Origin: Fidelibacterota bacterium
GTDB taxonomy: Bacteria; Fidelibacterota; UBA2242; JAFGTP01
Reading direction: 5' to 3'
Assembly (NCBI GenBank): GCA_021735285.1
Contig: JAIPHI010000162.1
Location: 1 to 6,020, forward strand
Length of the DNA: 6,020 nucleotides
The position numbers were made by a program, and so were the translations under genes. Under the pieces are notes generated by a model that ran no database searches, had not been told where the DNA came from, and saw only the letters and a program-made list of their open reading frames with translations. This document shows positions 1 to 4,754 of this stretch, piece after piece. Every line of letters starts with the position of its first letter. The stretch's first letter is position 1.

Positions 1-276
1 TTCTAATTGAAGCAGGAAAAATTGTTTAATTTTTTCTATCGGATTATTTGTTTGTCCTATTTTTTGGGCTATTTCTTTGCCAAAGTCATTCATTCGTTCG
101 AGTATTTGCATAATTATATCATCCTTGGAGTCAAAGTGGCGGTAGATCCCGGCTTCGGAAAGGCCAACTCTTTGAGCCAGTTCCCGAATTGTAAATTGTA
201 GAAAGCTCTGTTCATAAATTATATTTATACTTTCATCTACGATCTGTTTTCTTCTTTCTTCACCACTGTATCTCAT
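1..276 (-). CDS. TetR/AcrR-family transcriptional regulator, N-terminal part (cut by window edge)
   Basis: The minus strand reads 92 open codons from an ATG at 276 to the left edge, so only the DNA-binding half of the protein is visible. The start of the protein (MRYSGEERRKQIVDESI) leads into a classic TetR helix-turn-helix at about residues 29-54, with TIRELAQRVGLS, then EAGIYRHF, then DSKDDI. This is the family signature for a dimeric repressor that binds a palindrome and releases it on ligand binding. The ligand domain lies outside the window, so no effector or target can be named. The start is chosen because the next upstream in-frame positions offer no better codon; a weak GTGAG lies six bases before it. 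A TGTTA/TAACA palindrome sits 13-24 bases upstream of the start and fits autoregulation. The nearest gene to the right is also on the minus strand, about 390 bases away, so the two are probably separate units. Confidence 0.88.
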   Translation of the reverse strand, partial: MRYSGEERRKQIVDESINIIYEQSFLQFTIRELAQRVGLSEAGIYRHFDSKDDIIMQILERMNDFGKEIAQKIGQTNNPIEKIKQFFLLQLE

Positions 277-288
277 TACATTCTCACT

Positions 289-300
289 TGTTAGTTAACA
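289..300. promoter_or_regulatory. Candidate TetR operator (inverted repeat TGTTA-gt-TAACA)
   Basis: Perfect 5-bp arms with a 2-base spacer lie immediately upstream of the TetR start. They are flanked by a direct repeat CACTTG (285-290 and 299-304). The site falls between the candidate -10 box and the start codon, where a bound repressor would block its own transcription. Assignment to this TetR protein is inferred from position and symmetry; no binding data are visible. Confidence 0.5.
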
Positions 301-315
301 CTTGCTCACATATAT

Positions 316-344
316 ATTGTAGCAATTAATTTTGACAGATGCAA
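316..344 (-). promoter_or_regulatory. Candidate promoter for the TetR gene
   Basis: On the minus strand a TACAAT box (316-321) is preceded by TTGCAT (339-344) with a 17-base spacer. The -10 is good and the -35 matches only half of consensus. It lies about 40 bases upstream of the start codon, with the candidate operator just downstream. Confidence 0.4.
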
Positions 345-666
345 ATGTTTTTTGGGGAAAAATTAAATTTTTATATTTTGCTGGGTTTTGTTACCAGTAC
401 TTATGGGGCACAAGCCCAAAACAATCATTTACATTTGGCTATGCTTATAGTAGTATTATTTCTTACCGGCCCCAATGAAAAGGAGAAATATCTATTTATC
501 AGGAAGTCTGCCGAACCATATTAATCAGGTTGTTTATTAATAGTTTACCTCACAATTAATTGTAGGCTGATCTCACCATTTATTGCCAACTTAAATTGGT
601 AACTAACTATAAATATTTAAGCCAGATCCTTGATTTATCAAATACAGAGATTGAAAAAGGGACCAT
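345..666. other. Non-coding stretch between ArsR-type gene and TetR gene
   Basis: No convincing gene is seen on either strand. The longest plus-strand open frame (339-524) has no ribosome-binding site and no recognisable motif. The stretch is AT-rich and holds small perfect or near-perfect palindromes: ACAATTAATTGT (552-563), CCAACTTAAATTGG with one mismatched pair (586-599) and TTGATTTATCAA (630-641). The last lies 26-37 bases beyond the ArsR stop on the minus strand, but there is no U-tract to make it a convincing terminator. Their role is unknown. Confidence 0.5.
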
Positions 667-972
667 CTATTTCTGTATTTCATGACAACAACCACTGTTG
701 TCTTTCTTCAGATTGGATAGTTGAATTACATATTTGCCAATTTTATCCAGTACTCCTCTTTGAACCCTGTAATGCACAAAATATCCTCGTTTTTCTCCCA
801 CAACAAGCTTTGCTTTGCGCAATATTTTCAACTGCTGTGAAACTGCGGATTCCGAGATGTTCAAATTTTGTGCAAGAGCTTTAACACAATAATTTTTAGA
901 TAATAATAGTTTAATTATTTTTAATCTGTTTTTATCAGCCAGAGCTTTTAATTTTTGTTCTATGCTTTTCAA
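667..972 (-). CDS. ArsR-type winged-helix transcriptional regulator
   Basis: The predicted protein has 101 residues, the usual ArsR/SmtB size. An N-terminal helix (KLKALADKNRLKIIKLL, about residues 7-23) leads to a helix-turn-helix at about 29-53 (CVKALAQNLNISESAVSQQL) and a beta-wing near 56-69. Cys29 sits where metal-sensing ArsR proteins carry their CxC box, but the second cysteine of that box is Lys31. The tail carries Cys95-Cys96-His97, so a thiol- or metal-responsive site built from Cys29 and the tail is possible but unproven. The start is TTG at 972-970, preceded by GAGGG nine bases upstream; no in-frame ATG gives a comparable N-terminus. It is the last gene of the ABC transporter operon, 24 bases after the permease stop, and most likely represses that operon. 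The signal is unknown. Confidence 0.85.
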   Translation of the reverse strand: MKSIEQKLKALADKNRLKIIKLLLSKNYCVKALAQNLNISESAVSQQLKILRKAKLVVGEKRGYFVHYRVQRGVLDKIGKYVIQLSNLKKDNSGCCHEIQK

Positions 973-996
973 TGGTACCGTCCCTCTTATTATTAT

Positions 997-1749
997 TCAG
1001 ATTCTTTTTATAAAAGTTTTTCTATGCAACAATACAGCTATTAGCAGGAACAGGATTGTAAAAATAGATAATATTATCAGATTTATACTAAGAGCAAAAT
1101 AATGGCCCTGCCCCAAAGCAAAACGTAATAAATCCGTCACATAAGTGACCGGTGAGAAGCGAGAGAGAATCTGGCCCCACTCCGGAAGTTCGGATACCGG
1201 AACAAACACCCCGCTGATAAATATTATGGGTAATCTAATCAGATTCGACAACATCATTACATTGGAGGGTTTGTCAGTAGGTAAGGAGGAAAAGATCGTA
1301 CCCAGTCCAGCAAAACAAAATGAGGCCAGGAATAATGTGCTCAGTAAAACTGCTATATTTGCCACACCAGTACCAAAAACGAAGATACCAGTAAATGCAA
1401 TTAGCCCGGAAATGCCGAGACTAAAATAAAAAGCAGCCAGTATATCACCTATAACTATAACAGATATTGAACCGGGTGTAGTTAGTAACCTTTCCAGAGT
1501 CTTGGTATTGGTTTCCCAGGGCGTAATATAGGGCCCCACCGAAGAGCCAGTGAAAAATAGACTAATTCCCAGCAAACCCGGAATGAGATTTTTGAATGGT
1601 ATATTCTTTCCCAGTGCAAAAGCCATAAATAGGAAAGCAGGGAACAAAATCCCAAAGATCAAAATTGGTGGTTCTGTATAATAAATTTTTATATCCTTTT
1701 TGGCTATTGCCAGAATTTGACCTATTCTGAGTTTGATTGTATTAGACAT
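997..1749 (-). CDS. ABC-2 type transporter permease
   Basis: This 250-residue inner-membrane protein has about six hydrophobic segments, near residues 28-46, 55-75, 98-125, 131-153, 168-186 and 219-241, as expected for an ABC-2 membrane subunit. A short amphipathic N-terminus (IGQILAIAKKDIKIYY) precedes helix 1. The family's conserved stretch near helix 5 is present: FISGVFVPVSELPEW, then FSPVTYVTDLLR (about 177-209). Two such permeases or a dimer normally pair with two ATPase subunits to export a drug, lipid or polysaccharide-type substrate; the substrate cannot be read here. The ATG at 1749 follows the ATPase stop codon by two bases, and its ribosome-binding site (AAAGGA) lies inside the end of the ATPase gene, so the two are translationally linked. 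The length is typical and nothing looks truncated. Confidence 0.93.
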   Translation of the reverse strand: MSNTIKLRIGQILAIAKKDIKIYYTEPPILIFGILFPAFLFMAFALGKNIPFKNLIPGLLGISLFFTGSSVGPYITPWETNTKTLERLLTTPGSISVIVIGDILAAFYFSLGISGLIAFTGIFVFGTGVANIAVLLSTLFLASFCFAGLGTIFSSLPTDKPSNVMMLSNLIRLPIIFISGVFVPVSELPEWGQILSRFSPVTYVTDLLRFALGQGHYFALSINLIILSIFTILFLLIAVLLHRKTFIKRI

Positions 1750-1751
1750 AT

Positions 1752-2687
1752 TTATTCCTTTTTCTCTTCTGTTAATTTGATAAATACTTCTTCAAGCTCC
1801 GGACCAATAGTTCTTATACTATTAAGGCCGAGGTTACTGCTTTTTACCTGTTCTATCAGTTTCATAGCCAACTGGCCCGGTTCATCGCTATATAAACGAT
1901 ACTTATCACCCCTCTTTTCGATCGAATTTGCGTAAGAGAGATTGTCTAAAAAATTAGGACTGCCGAATTTGAAACTGACCTCTACGGATTGTGAGCTTAC
2001 AAAAGTATTCTTCAGATTCTCCGGAGAATCGATAGCTGCAATTTCCCCCTTATTCATAATGGCAATCCGGTCACACAATTTATTGGCTTCATTAATATTG
2101 TGAGTGGTCAAAAAAATCGTCGTGCCTCCCTGGTTTAAATCTTTTATAATATTTCTGATCAAATACCGGCTCTGAACATCCAAACCACTGGTCGGTTCAT
2201 CGAGAAACAGGATTTCCGGTTCATTGATCAAGGCCATACACAAAATCATTTTCTGCCTCATCCCTTTGGAAAACTGTTTTATTTTATCGTTCTTTCGATC
2301 TAAAAGGTTAAAAATATTCAGTAATTCTTCTGCTCTTTTTCTAATCTTCTTCCCGGACAATCCATACATTTCAGCCATAAACAGTATATTTTCCAGGGCT
2401 GTTAAATCGAGATAGGCATTGGCTGATTCAGGAGCCACCCCGATTCTCATTTTAGCAGCCAGGGTTTGATCGAGAAGGTTATAACCGGCAATATATATTT
2501 GGCCTGTATCAGGAGGAAAAACTCCGGTTAACATCCGTACTGATGTAGTTTTTCCTGCGCCATTGGGCCCGAGGAAACCAAATATTTCTCCTTTGTGGAC
2601 ATGAAAGCTAATATTATCCACAGCTTGCAACTGACCAAATGCTTTACTCATATTCTTGACTATTACAGAATTTTTATAATTATTCAT
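1752..2687 (-). CDS. ABC-2 type transporter ATP-binding subunit
   Basis: This 311-residue cytoplasmic ATPase powers the adjacent permease. Visible motifs are Walker A GPNGAGKTT (40-48), ABC signature FSKGMRQK (139-146), Walker B ILFLDEP (159-165), D-loop GLD (168-170) and switch His196 in TTHNINEA. The Q-loop position carries Glu87 (GVAPE) in place of the usual glutamine. That variant is, to my knowledge, common in DrrA/NatA-like ABC-2 exporters and does not imply loss of function. Residues from about 225 to the end form the extra C-terminal domain typical of this subfamily (DUF4162-like), ending in IGPELEEVFIKLT. The ATG at 2687 gives the N-terminus expected before the first strand; its ribosome-binding site (GGGTG) is weak. 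It is the first gene of the operon with the permease and the ArsR regulator. The substrate is unknown. Confidence 0.95.
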   Translation of the reverse strand: MNNYKNSVIVKNMSKAFGQLQAVDNISFHVHKGEIFGFLGPNGAGKTTSVRMLTGVFPPDTGQIYIAGYNLLDQTLAAKMRIGVAPESANAYLDLTALENILFMAEMYGLSGKKIRKRAEELLNIFNLLDRKNDKIKQFSKGMRQKMILCMALINEPEILFLDEPTSGLDVQSRYLIRNIIKDLNQGGTTIFLTTHNINEANKLCDRIAIMNKGEIAAIDSPENLKNTFVSSQSVEVSFKFGSPNFLDNLSYANSIEKRGDKYRLYSDEPGQLAMKLIEQVKSSNLGLNSIRTIGPELEEVFIKLTEEKKE

Positions 2688-2704
2688 TTAGCACCCAATA
2701 TAAT

Positions 2705-2731
2705 TTAGTAATTGCTTAATTATATTACTAA
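2705..2731. promoter_or_regulatory. Inverted repeat TTAGTAAT / ATTACTAA, candidate operator of the ABC operon
   Basis: Perfect 8-bp arms (2705-2712 and 2724-2731) are separated by 11 bases, so the half-sites are 19 bases apart, near two helical turns. The right arm overlaps the candidate -10 box of the minus-strand promoter. A dimeric regulator such as the operon's own ArsR protein could bind here; this is inferred from position only. AT-rich sequence makes chance symmetry more likely. Confidence 0.4.
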
Positions 2732-2750
2732 TAACTTAATCCAAAACCAA
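2722..2750 (-). promoter_or_regulatory. Candidate promoter of the ABC transporter operon
   Basis: On the minus strand TTGGTT (2745-2750) and TAATAT (2722-2727) are separated by 17 bases, about 35 bases upstream of the ATPase start. The -10 matches TATAAT at four of six positions and the -35 is weak, consistent with a promoter under control. No stronger candidate was found in this gap. Confidence 0.4.
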
Positions 2751-2808
2751 TTATTTTTTAAATTATTTCAACAATCGTGAATCTATTATAAAAAAATCAC
2801 AAAAACAC

Positions 2809-2837
2809 TTGACAATAAACAAATATTTAGGTATCTT
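2809..2837 (+). promoter_or_regulatory. Sigma-A promoter of the Rrf2 regulator gene cluster
   Basis: A perfect -35 box TTGACA (2809-2814) is followed after exactly 17 bases by TATCTT (2832-2837), which matches four of six consensus -10 bases. It lies 37-65 bases upstream of the GTG start. AT-rich sequence upstream could act as an UP element. The -10 box is embedded in the 26-bp palindrome, so a bound repressor would occlude RNA polymerase. Confidence 0.8.
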
Positions 2838-2849
2838 AATACCGAAATA
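2824..2849. promoter_or_regulatory. 26-bp palindrome, candidate Rrf2 operator
   Basis: The order is TATTT, one base, GGTAT, CTTA, ATACC, one base, AAATA. The arms are 11 bases each with 10 complementary pairs; the only mismatch is A2829 against G2844. The length and two-part arms suit an Rrf2/IscR-type dimer. The site covers the -10 box and the likely transcription start of the promoter of the Rrf2 gene itself, so negative autoregulation is the simplest reading. No second copy was seen upstream of the cupin or fprA genes. Confidence 0.65.
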
Positions 2850-2873
2850 GAGATAATTGAAAAAGGAATTCAA

Positions 2874-3290
2874 GTGAAAAGTTTGATAAATATATCTGAA
2901 GGTGCCTCTCTGGCATTGCATAGTCTGGCTCTTATGGCGGCCAGAAAGCCGGAAAAGATGAATGTCAAAACTCTGGCTGATAGGCTGGATGCTTCGAAGG
3001 CTCATCTTGCCAAAGTTTTACAAAAATTGAGTAAAGCCGGTCTTGTGCAATCCTTTCGCGGACCGACTGGTGGATTTACGCTGAATCGTGCTCCGGAAGA
3101 TGTAGCCTTACTTGAAATTTACGAAGTTATCGAAGGTAAAGTTAATTTAACCGAATGTCCCGTTGGTCTGGACGAATGCATGTTTAGTGAATGTATCTTT
3201 AATGACTCTTTGACTAAAATCTCTCGTGAGATTTATGAAACTTTAAAAAATATAAAATTATCAGAATTTTCAAAGGAGCTGGAAAAATGA
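2874..3290 (+). CDS. Rrf2-family (IscR/NsrR-like) transcriptional regulator with three cysteines
   Basis: This 138-residue protein has the usual Rrf2 length. The winged helix runs through about residues 8-72: a helix ASLALHSLALMA, a recognition region (VKTLADRLDASKAHLAKVLQKLSKAGLV) and the diagnostic wing RGPTGGFTL (62-70). A dimerisation helix follows. Cys95, Cys102 and Cys107 (spacing C-x6-C-x4-C) sit where IscR and NsrR hold their Fe-S cluster, so the protein probably senses Fe-S status, O2 or NO through a cluster; that is inferred from the family. The GTG start at 2874 has AAGGA six bases upstream. Its stop overlaps the ATG of the next gene by 4 bases (ATGA), so regulator and ferredoxin-like protein are made together. 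The promoter and palindrome upstream suggest it represses its own cluster. It is not clearly IscR, NsrR or CymR, so no symbol is given. Confidence 0.9.
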   Translation: MKSLINISEGASLALHSLALMAARKPEKMNVKTLADRLDASKAHLAKVLQKLSKAGLVQSFRGPTGGFTLNRAPEDVALLEIYEVIEGKVNLTECPVGLDECMFSECIFNDSLTKISREIYETLKNIKLSEFSKELEK

Positions 3291-4117
3291 AGCGCGAAAT
3301 AATAAAAATTGATCAAGAAAAATGCACAGGCTGTGGTAAATGCATCCCGGCCTGCCCGGAAGGAGCCTTGCAGTTAATTGACGGTAAAGCCCGCCTGGTA
3401 AGTGATCTATATTGTGATGGTCTGGGAGCCTGCCTTGGTGATTGTCCGGAAGATGCAATTACTATCGAGGAAAGGGAAGCCGAATCCTATGATGAATCCA
3501 AAGTGATGGAAAATATAGTTAAGCAGGGCAAGAATACAATAATAGCCCATTTGAGACACCTGGAAGATCATGGAGAAACAGAATATTTGGAGCAAGCAAA
3601 AAAATTTTTAAACAATAAAGGTATTCCAATACCTAAATACCAAAAGGAGCAAGCAATGAATGAACAATGCGGTTGCCCGGGAAGTGCAACAAAAACTATC
3701 AGTAGTAATAAAAACAACGAAGAACAATTAAAAAACAGAAAAGTTGAATCGAAATTACAAAACTGGCCCGTCCAGATGCATTTGATTAACCCCAATGCAT
3801 CCTATTTCCAGAATGCTGATATATTGCTTTCTGCCGATTGTGTGCCCTTCTCTTATGGCGATTTTCATAACAAATTTGTGAAAGACAGGGTTGTCATAAC
3901 TCTGTGTCCAAAGCTGGATAATTCCGCAGAAAAGTACATTGAAAAGTTGACAAATATCCTAAAAAACAATACTATAAATAGTATCACAGTGGCAAAAATG
4001 GAAGTTCCCTGCTGTAGTGGCACTGAAATTATAGCCCGGGAAGCTATCAAAAATTCCGGCGAAGTTGTGCCCCTGAGCAGTTACACGGTCACCGTTGATG
4101 GCAAAATCAATATTTAG
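3287..4117 (+). CDS. Ferredoxin-like iron-sulfur protein with C-terminal cysteine-containing domain
   Basis: This is a 276-residue soluble protein. Residues 1-62 form a bacterial-type ferredoxin fold. Motif 1 is complete: Cys13, Cys16, Cys19, Cys23-Pro. Motif 2 is Cys43, Cys49, Cys53-Pro (CDGLGACLGDCP), with Leu46 where the middle cysteine of a standard second motif would be. One [4Fe-4S] cluster looks secure, while the second could be [3Fe-4S] or absent. A charged linker follows, with CGCPGS at 128-133. The C-terminal part (about 157-276) is a separate domain I recognise only as conserved with such ferredoxins in anaerobes. It has WPVQMHLINP (160-169), ADCVPF around Cys185, LCPKLD around Cys207, and adjacent Cys242-Cys243. 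No transmembrane or signal segment is seen. It overlaps the Rrf2 gene by 4 bases, and the end of that gene provides AAGGAG for its ATG. A role as electron carrier or redox sensor partner for the cluster is inference. Confidence 0.85.
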   Translation: MKREIIKIDQEKCTGCGKCIPACPEGALQLIDGKARLVSDLYCDGLGACLGDCPEDAITIEEREAESYDESKVMENIVKQGKNTIIAHLRHLEDHGETEYLEQAKKFLNNKGIPIPKYQKEQAMNEQCGCPGSATKTISSNKNNEEQLKNRKVESKLQNWPVQMHLINPNASYFQNADILLSADCVPFSYGDFHNKFVKDRVVITLCPKLDNSAEKYIEKLTNILKNNTINSITVAKMEVPCCSGTEIIAREAIKNSGEVVPLSSYTVTVDGKINI

Positions 4118-4120
4118 TAG

Positions 4121-4139
4121 ATCGAACCTCTGGTTCGAT
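4121..4139. repeat. Perfect 8-bp hairpin (ATCGAACC-tct-GGTTCGAT) after the ferredoxin gene
   Basis: It begins three bases after the ferredoxin stop codon and folds into an 8-bp stem with a 3-base loop. No T-tract follows, so it is not a standard intrinsic terminator. It may stabilise the upstream mRNA end or attenuate transcription. An alternative stem, TCTGG (4129-4133) with CCAGA (4143-4147), is mutually exclusive with it. Confidence 0.6.
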
Positions 4140-4232
4140 GCCCCAGAATCCGAAGGTAAAATTATGAGTATTGCTAATGACTAAAAGGTAAAGAAGCAGA
4201 GCTTCATTCACCATTAAAAAAAAGGAGAAACC

Positions 4233-4547
4233 ATGCAAATAAATAACGGTAAAAATGCCAAAGAAATCAAAAATCCACACGAAATACAGAAAGCGATCAA
4301 ATTACGCGATGATGACACTGCTAAAATTATCGAAATGTATCTGAAACCGGGAGATGTAGTCAAAGAACACACAACTCCGGTAGATGTTACCTTCTTCGTG
4401 CATGAGGGTGAAGTCGAAATGGAAATTGGCGATGAAAAGGAAAAAGCAAAAAAAGGTGACCTGATCCTCAGCCCTAAAAATATTCCCCATGGATTTGTTA
4501 ATACCGGTGATGGCGATGCGCGTGTGCTGGTAATTAAACATATATGA
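4233..4547 (+). CDS. Small single-domain cupin protein
   Basis: This 104-residue protein is the size of a minimal cupin beta-barrel. Cupin motif 1 runs from Gly40 to Gly59: G-x5-His46, then Thr48 where the second histidine is usual, then Asp51 near the usual glutamate, and VHEGEV closing the motif. Motif 2 runs from Gly75 to Asn90: GDLILSP, IPHGFVN, with His86 as the likely metal ligand. Two of the four classic metal ligands are therefore changed, so metal binding may be altered and an enzymatic role is uncertain; many small cupins act as binding or sensor domains. The ATG at 4233 has a strong AGGAG (4223-4227) behind an A-run. It lies 115 bases after the ferredoxin gene, on the same strand. 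The TGA stop at 4545-4547 lies within the left end of the MITE-like element, so the C-terminus may have been reset by that insertion. The substrate cannot be named. Confidence 0.88.
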   Translation: MQINNGKNAKEIKNPHEIQKAIKLRDDDTAKIIEMYLKPGDVVKEHTTPVDVTFFVHEGEVEMEIGDEKEKAKKGDLILSPKNIPHGFVNTGDGDARVLVIKHI

Positions 4548-4569
4548 ATCTACTTTAAAAGGGTAGATT
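4547..4569. repeat. Hairpin at the left end of the MITE-like element
   Basis: AATCTAC (4547-4553) pairs with GTAGATT (4563-4569). As RNA the stem extends through two G-U pairs and one U-A pair to ten pairs with a three-base loop. It starts at the last base of the cupin stop codon. No T-tract follows, so termination is unlikely; mRNA end protection or processing is possible. Confidence 0.5.
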
Positions 4570-4578
4570 TATGACTAA

Positions 4579-4674
4579 TGTCATCTTGAGCGCCCCGCAG
4601 GGATCTATTGCGAGGGAGTCGAAAGATAATAAGCAAAGCAGAGAATCACCCTTCAACTCCGCTCAGGGTGACTG
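4579..4674. repeat. Composite GAGCG-type palindromic intergenic repeat
   Basis: The stretch TGTCATCTTGAGCG at 4579-4592 and the inverse unit at 4647-4672 resemble, from memory, a family of dispersed intergenic repeats of the form TGTCAtycTGAGCG-GAGTcGAAgGAT seen in many unrelated bacteria. The right unit is intact and folds by itself: TCACCCT (4646-4652) pairs with AGGGTGA (4665-4671). In the left unit the two halves (GAGCG at 4588-4592 and GGAGTCGAAAGAT at 4615-4627) are separated by 22 bases, as if interrupted or fused from two units. Confidence 0.55.
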
Positions 4675-4703
4675 CTTTTACAACCTTTTATAAGTAGATT
4701 CAT

Positions 4704-4725
4704 AGATAATTAGATCCAATTATCT
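4704..4725. promoter_or_regulatory. Inverted repeat AGATAATT / AATTATCT upstream of fprA
   Basis: Perfect 8-bp arms (4704-4711 and 4718-4725) surround a six-base loop (AGATCC), ending about 30 bases before the fprA start. It could be an operator or an mRNA hairpin in the fprA leader. No convincing promoter was found with it, and AT-rich palindromes arise easily, so the function is open. Confidence 0.4.
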
Positions 4726-4742
4726 GTAAAATCAGCTAGGTA

Positions 4743-4749
4743 AAGGAGG
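4743..4749 (+). promoter_or_regulatory. Strong Shine-Dalgarno AAGGAGG of fprA
   Basis: A seven-base full anti-16S match lies five bases before the ATG at 4755. It is the strongest ribosome-binding site in the window, suggests high expression of the flavodiiron protein, and fixes the start codon. Confidence 0.85.
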
Positions 4750-4754
4750 ATATC

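Larger units (their letters stand above)
4543..4704. mobile_element. MITE-like palindromic element with 20/21-base terminal inverted repeats
   Basis: The left end, TATGAATCTACTT then TAAAAGG (4543-4562), is repeated in inverse at the right end (4684-4704): 13 perfect pairs, one extra base, then 7 more pairs. Further inward, GTCATCTTGAGCG (4580-4592) pairs with CGCTCAGGGTGAC (4660-4672) at 11 of 13 positions. The whole ~162 bases can therefore fold on itself, and it carries no coding potential. The outermost bases include TA on both sides, compatible with a TA target duplication, but this is part of the palindrome and cannot be separated from it. It lies in the gap between cupin and fprA. Confidence 0.6.

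Noticed and set aside
7..201. Plus-strand open frame
   Set aside because: It lies opposite the clear TetR coding sequence on the minus strand.
339..524. 61-codon open frame on the plus strand with a hydrophobic middle
   Set aside because: No ribosome-binding site, no recognisable motif, and ordinary AT-rich intergenic composition.
630..884. Plus-strand open frame beginning in the gap
   Set aside because: Mostly antisense to the ArsR-type gene, which has full family motifs.
2427..2429. Glu87 in the Q-loop of the ABC ATPase as a sign of inactivity
   Set aside because: Glutamate here is, as far as I recall, frequent in ABC-2 exporter ATPases, and all other motifs are intact.
2763..3005. Minus-strand open frame across the Rrf2 promoter
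   Set aside because: Overlaps the promoter, palindrome and Rrf2 N-terminus; no motif or ribosome-binding site.
4121..4139. Intrinsic terminator after the ferredoxin gene
   Set aside because: The stem is perfect but no T-tract follows, so termination is not supported.
4129..4147. GGTTCGAT resembling the T-arm of a tRNA
   Set aside because: No acceptor, D or anticodon arms can be found around it; it is part of a simple hairpin.
4677..4708. Possible fprA promoter (TTTACA with TAGATA)
   Set aside because: The spacer would be 20 bases and both boxes fall in the inverted-repeat end; too weak to call.
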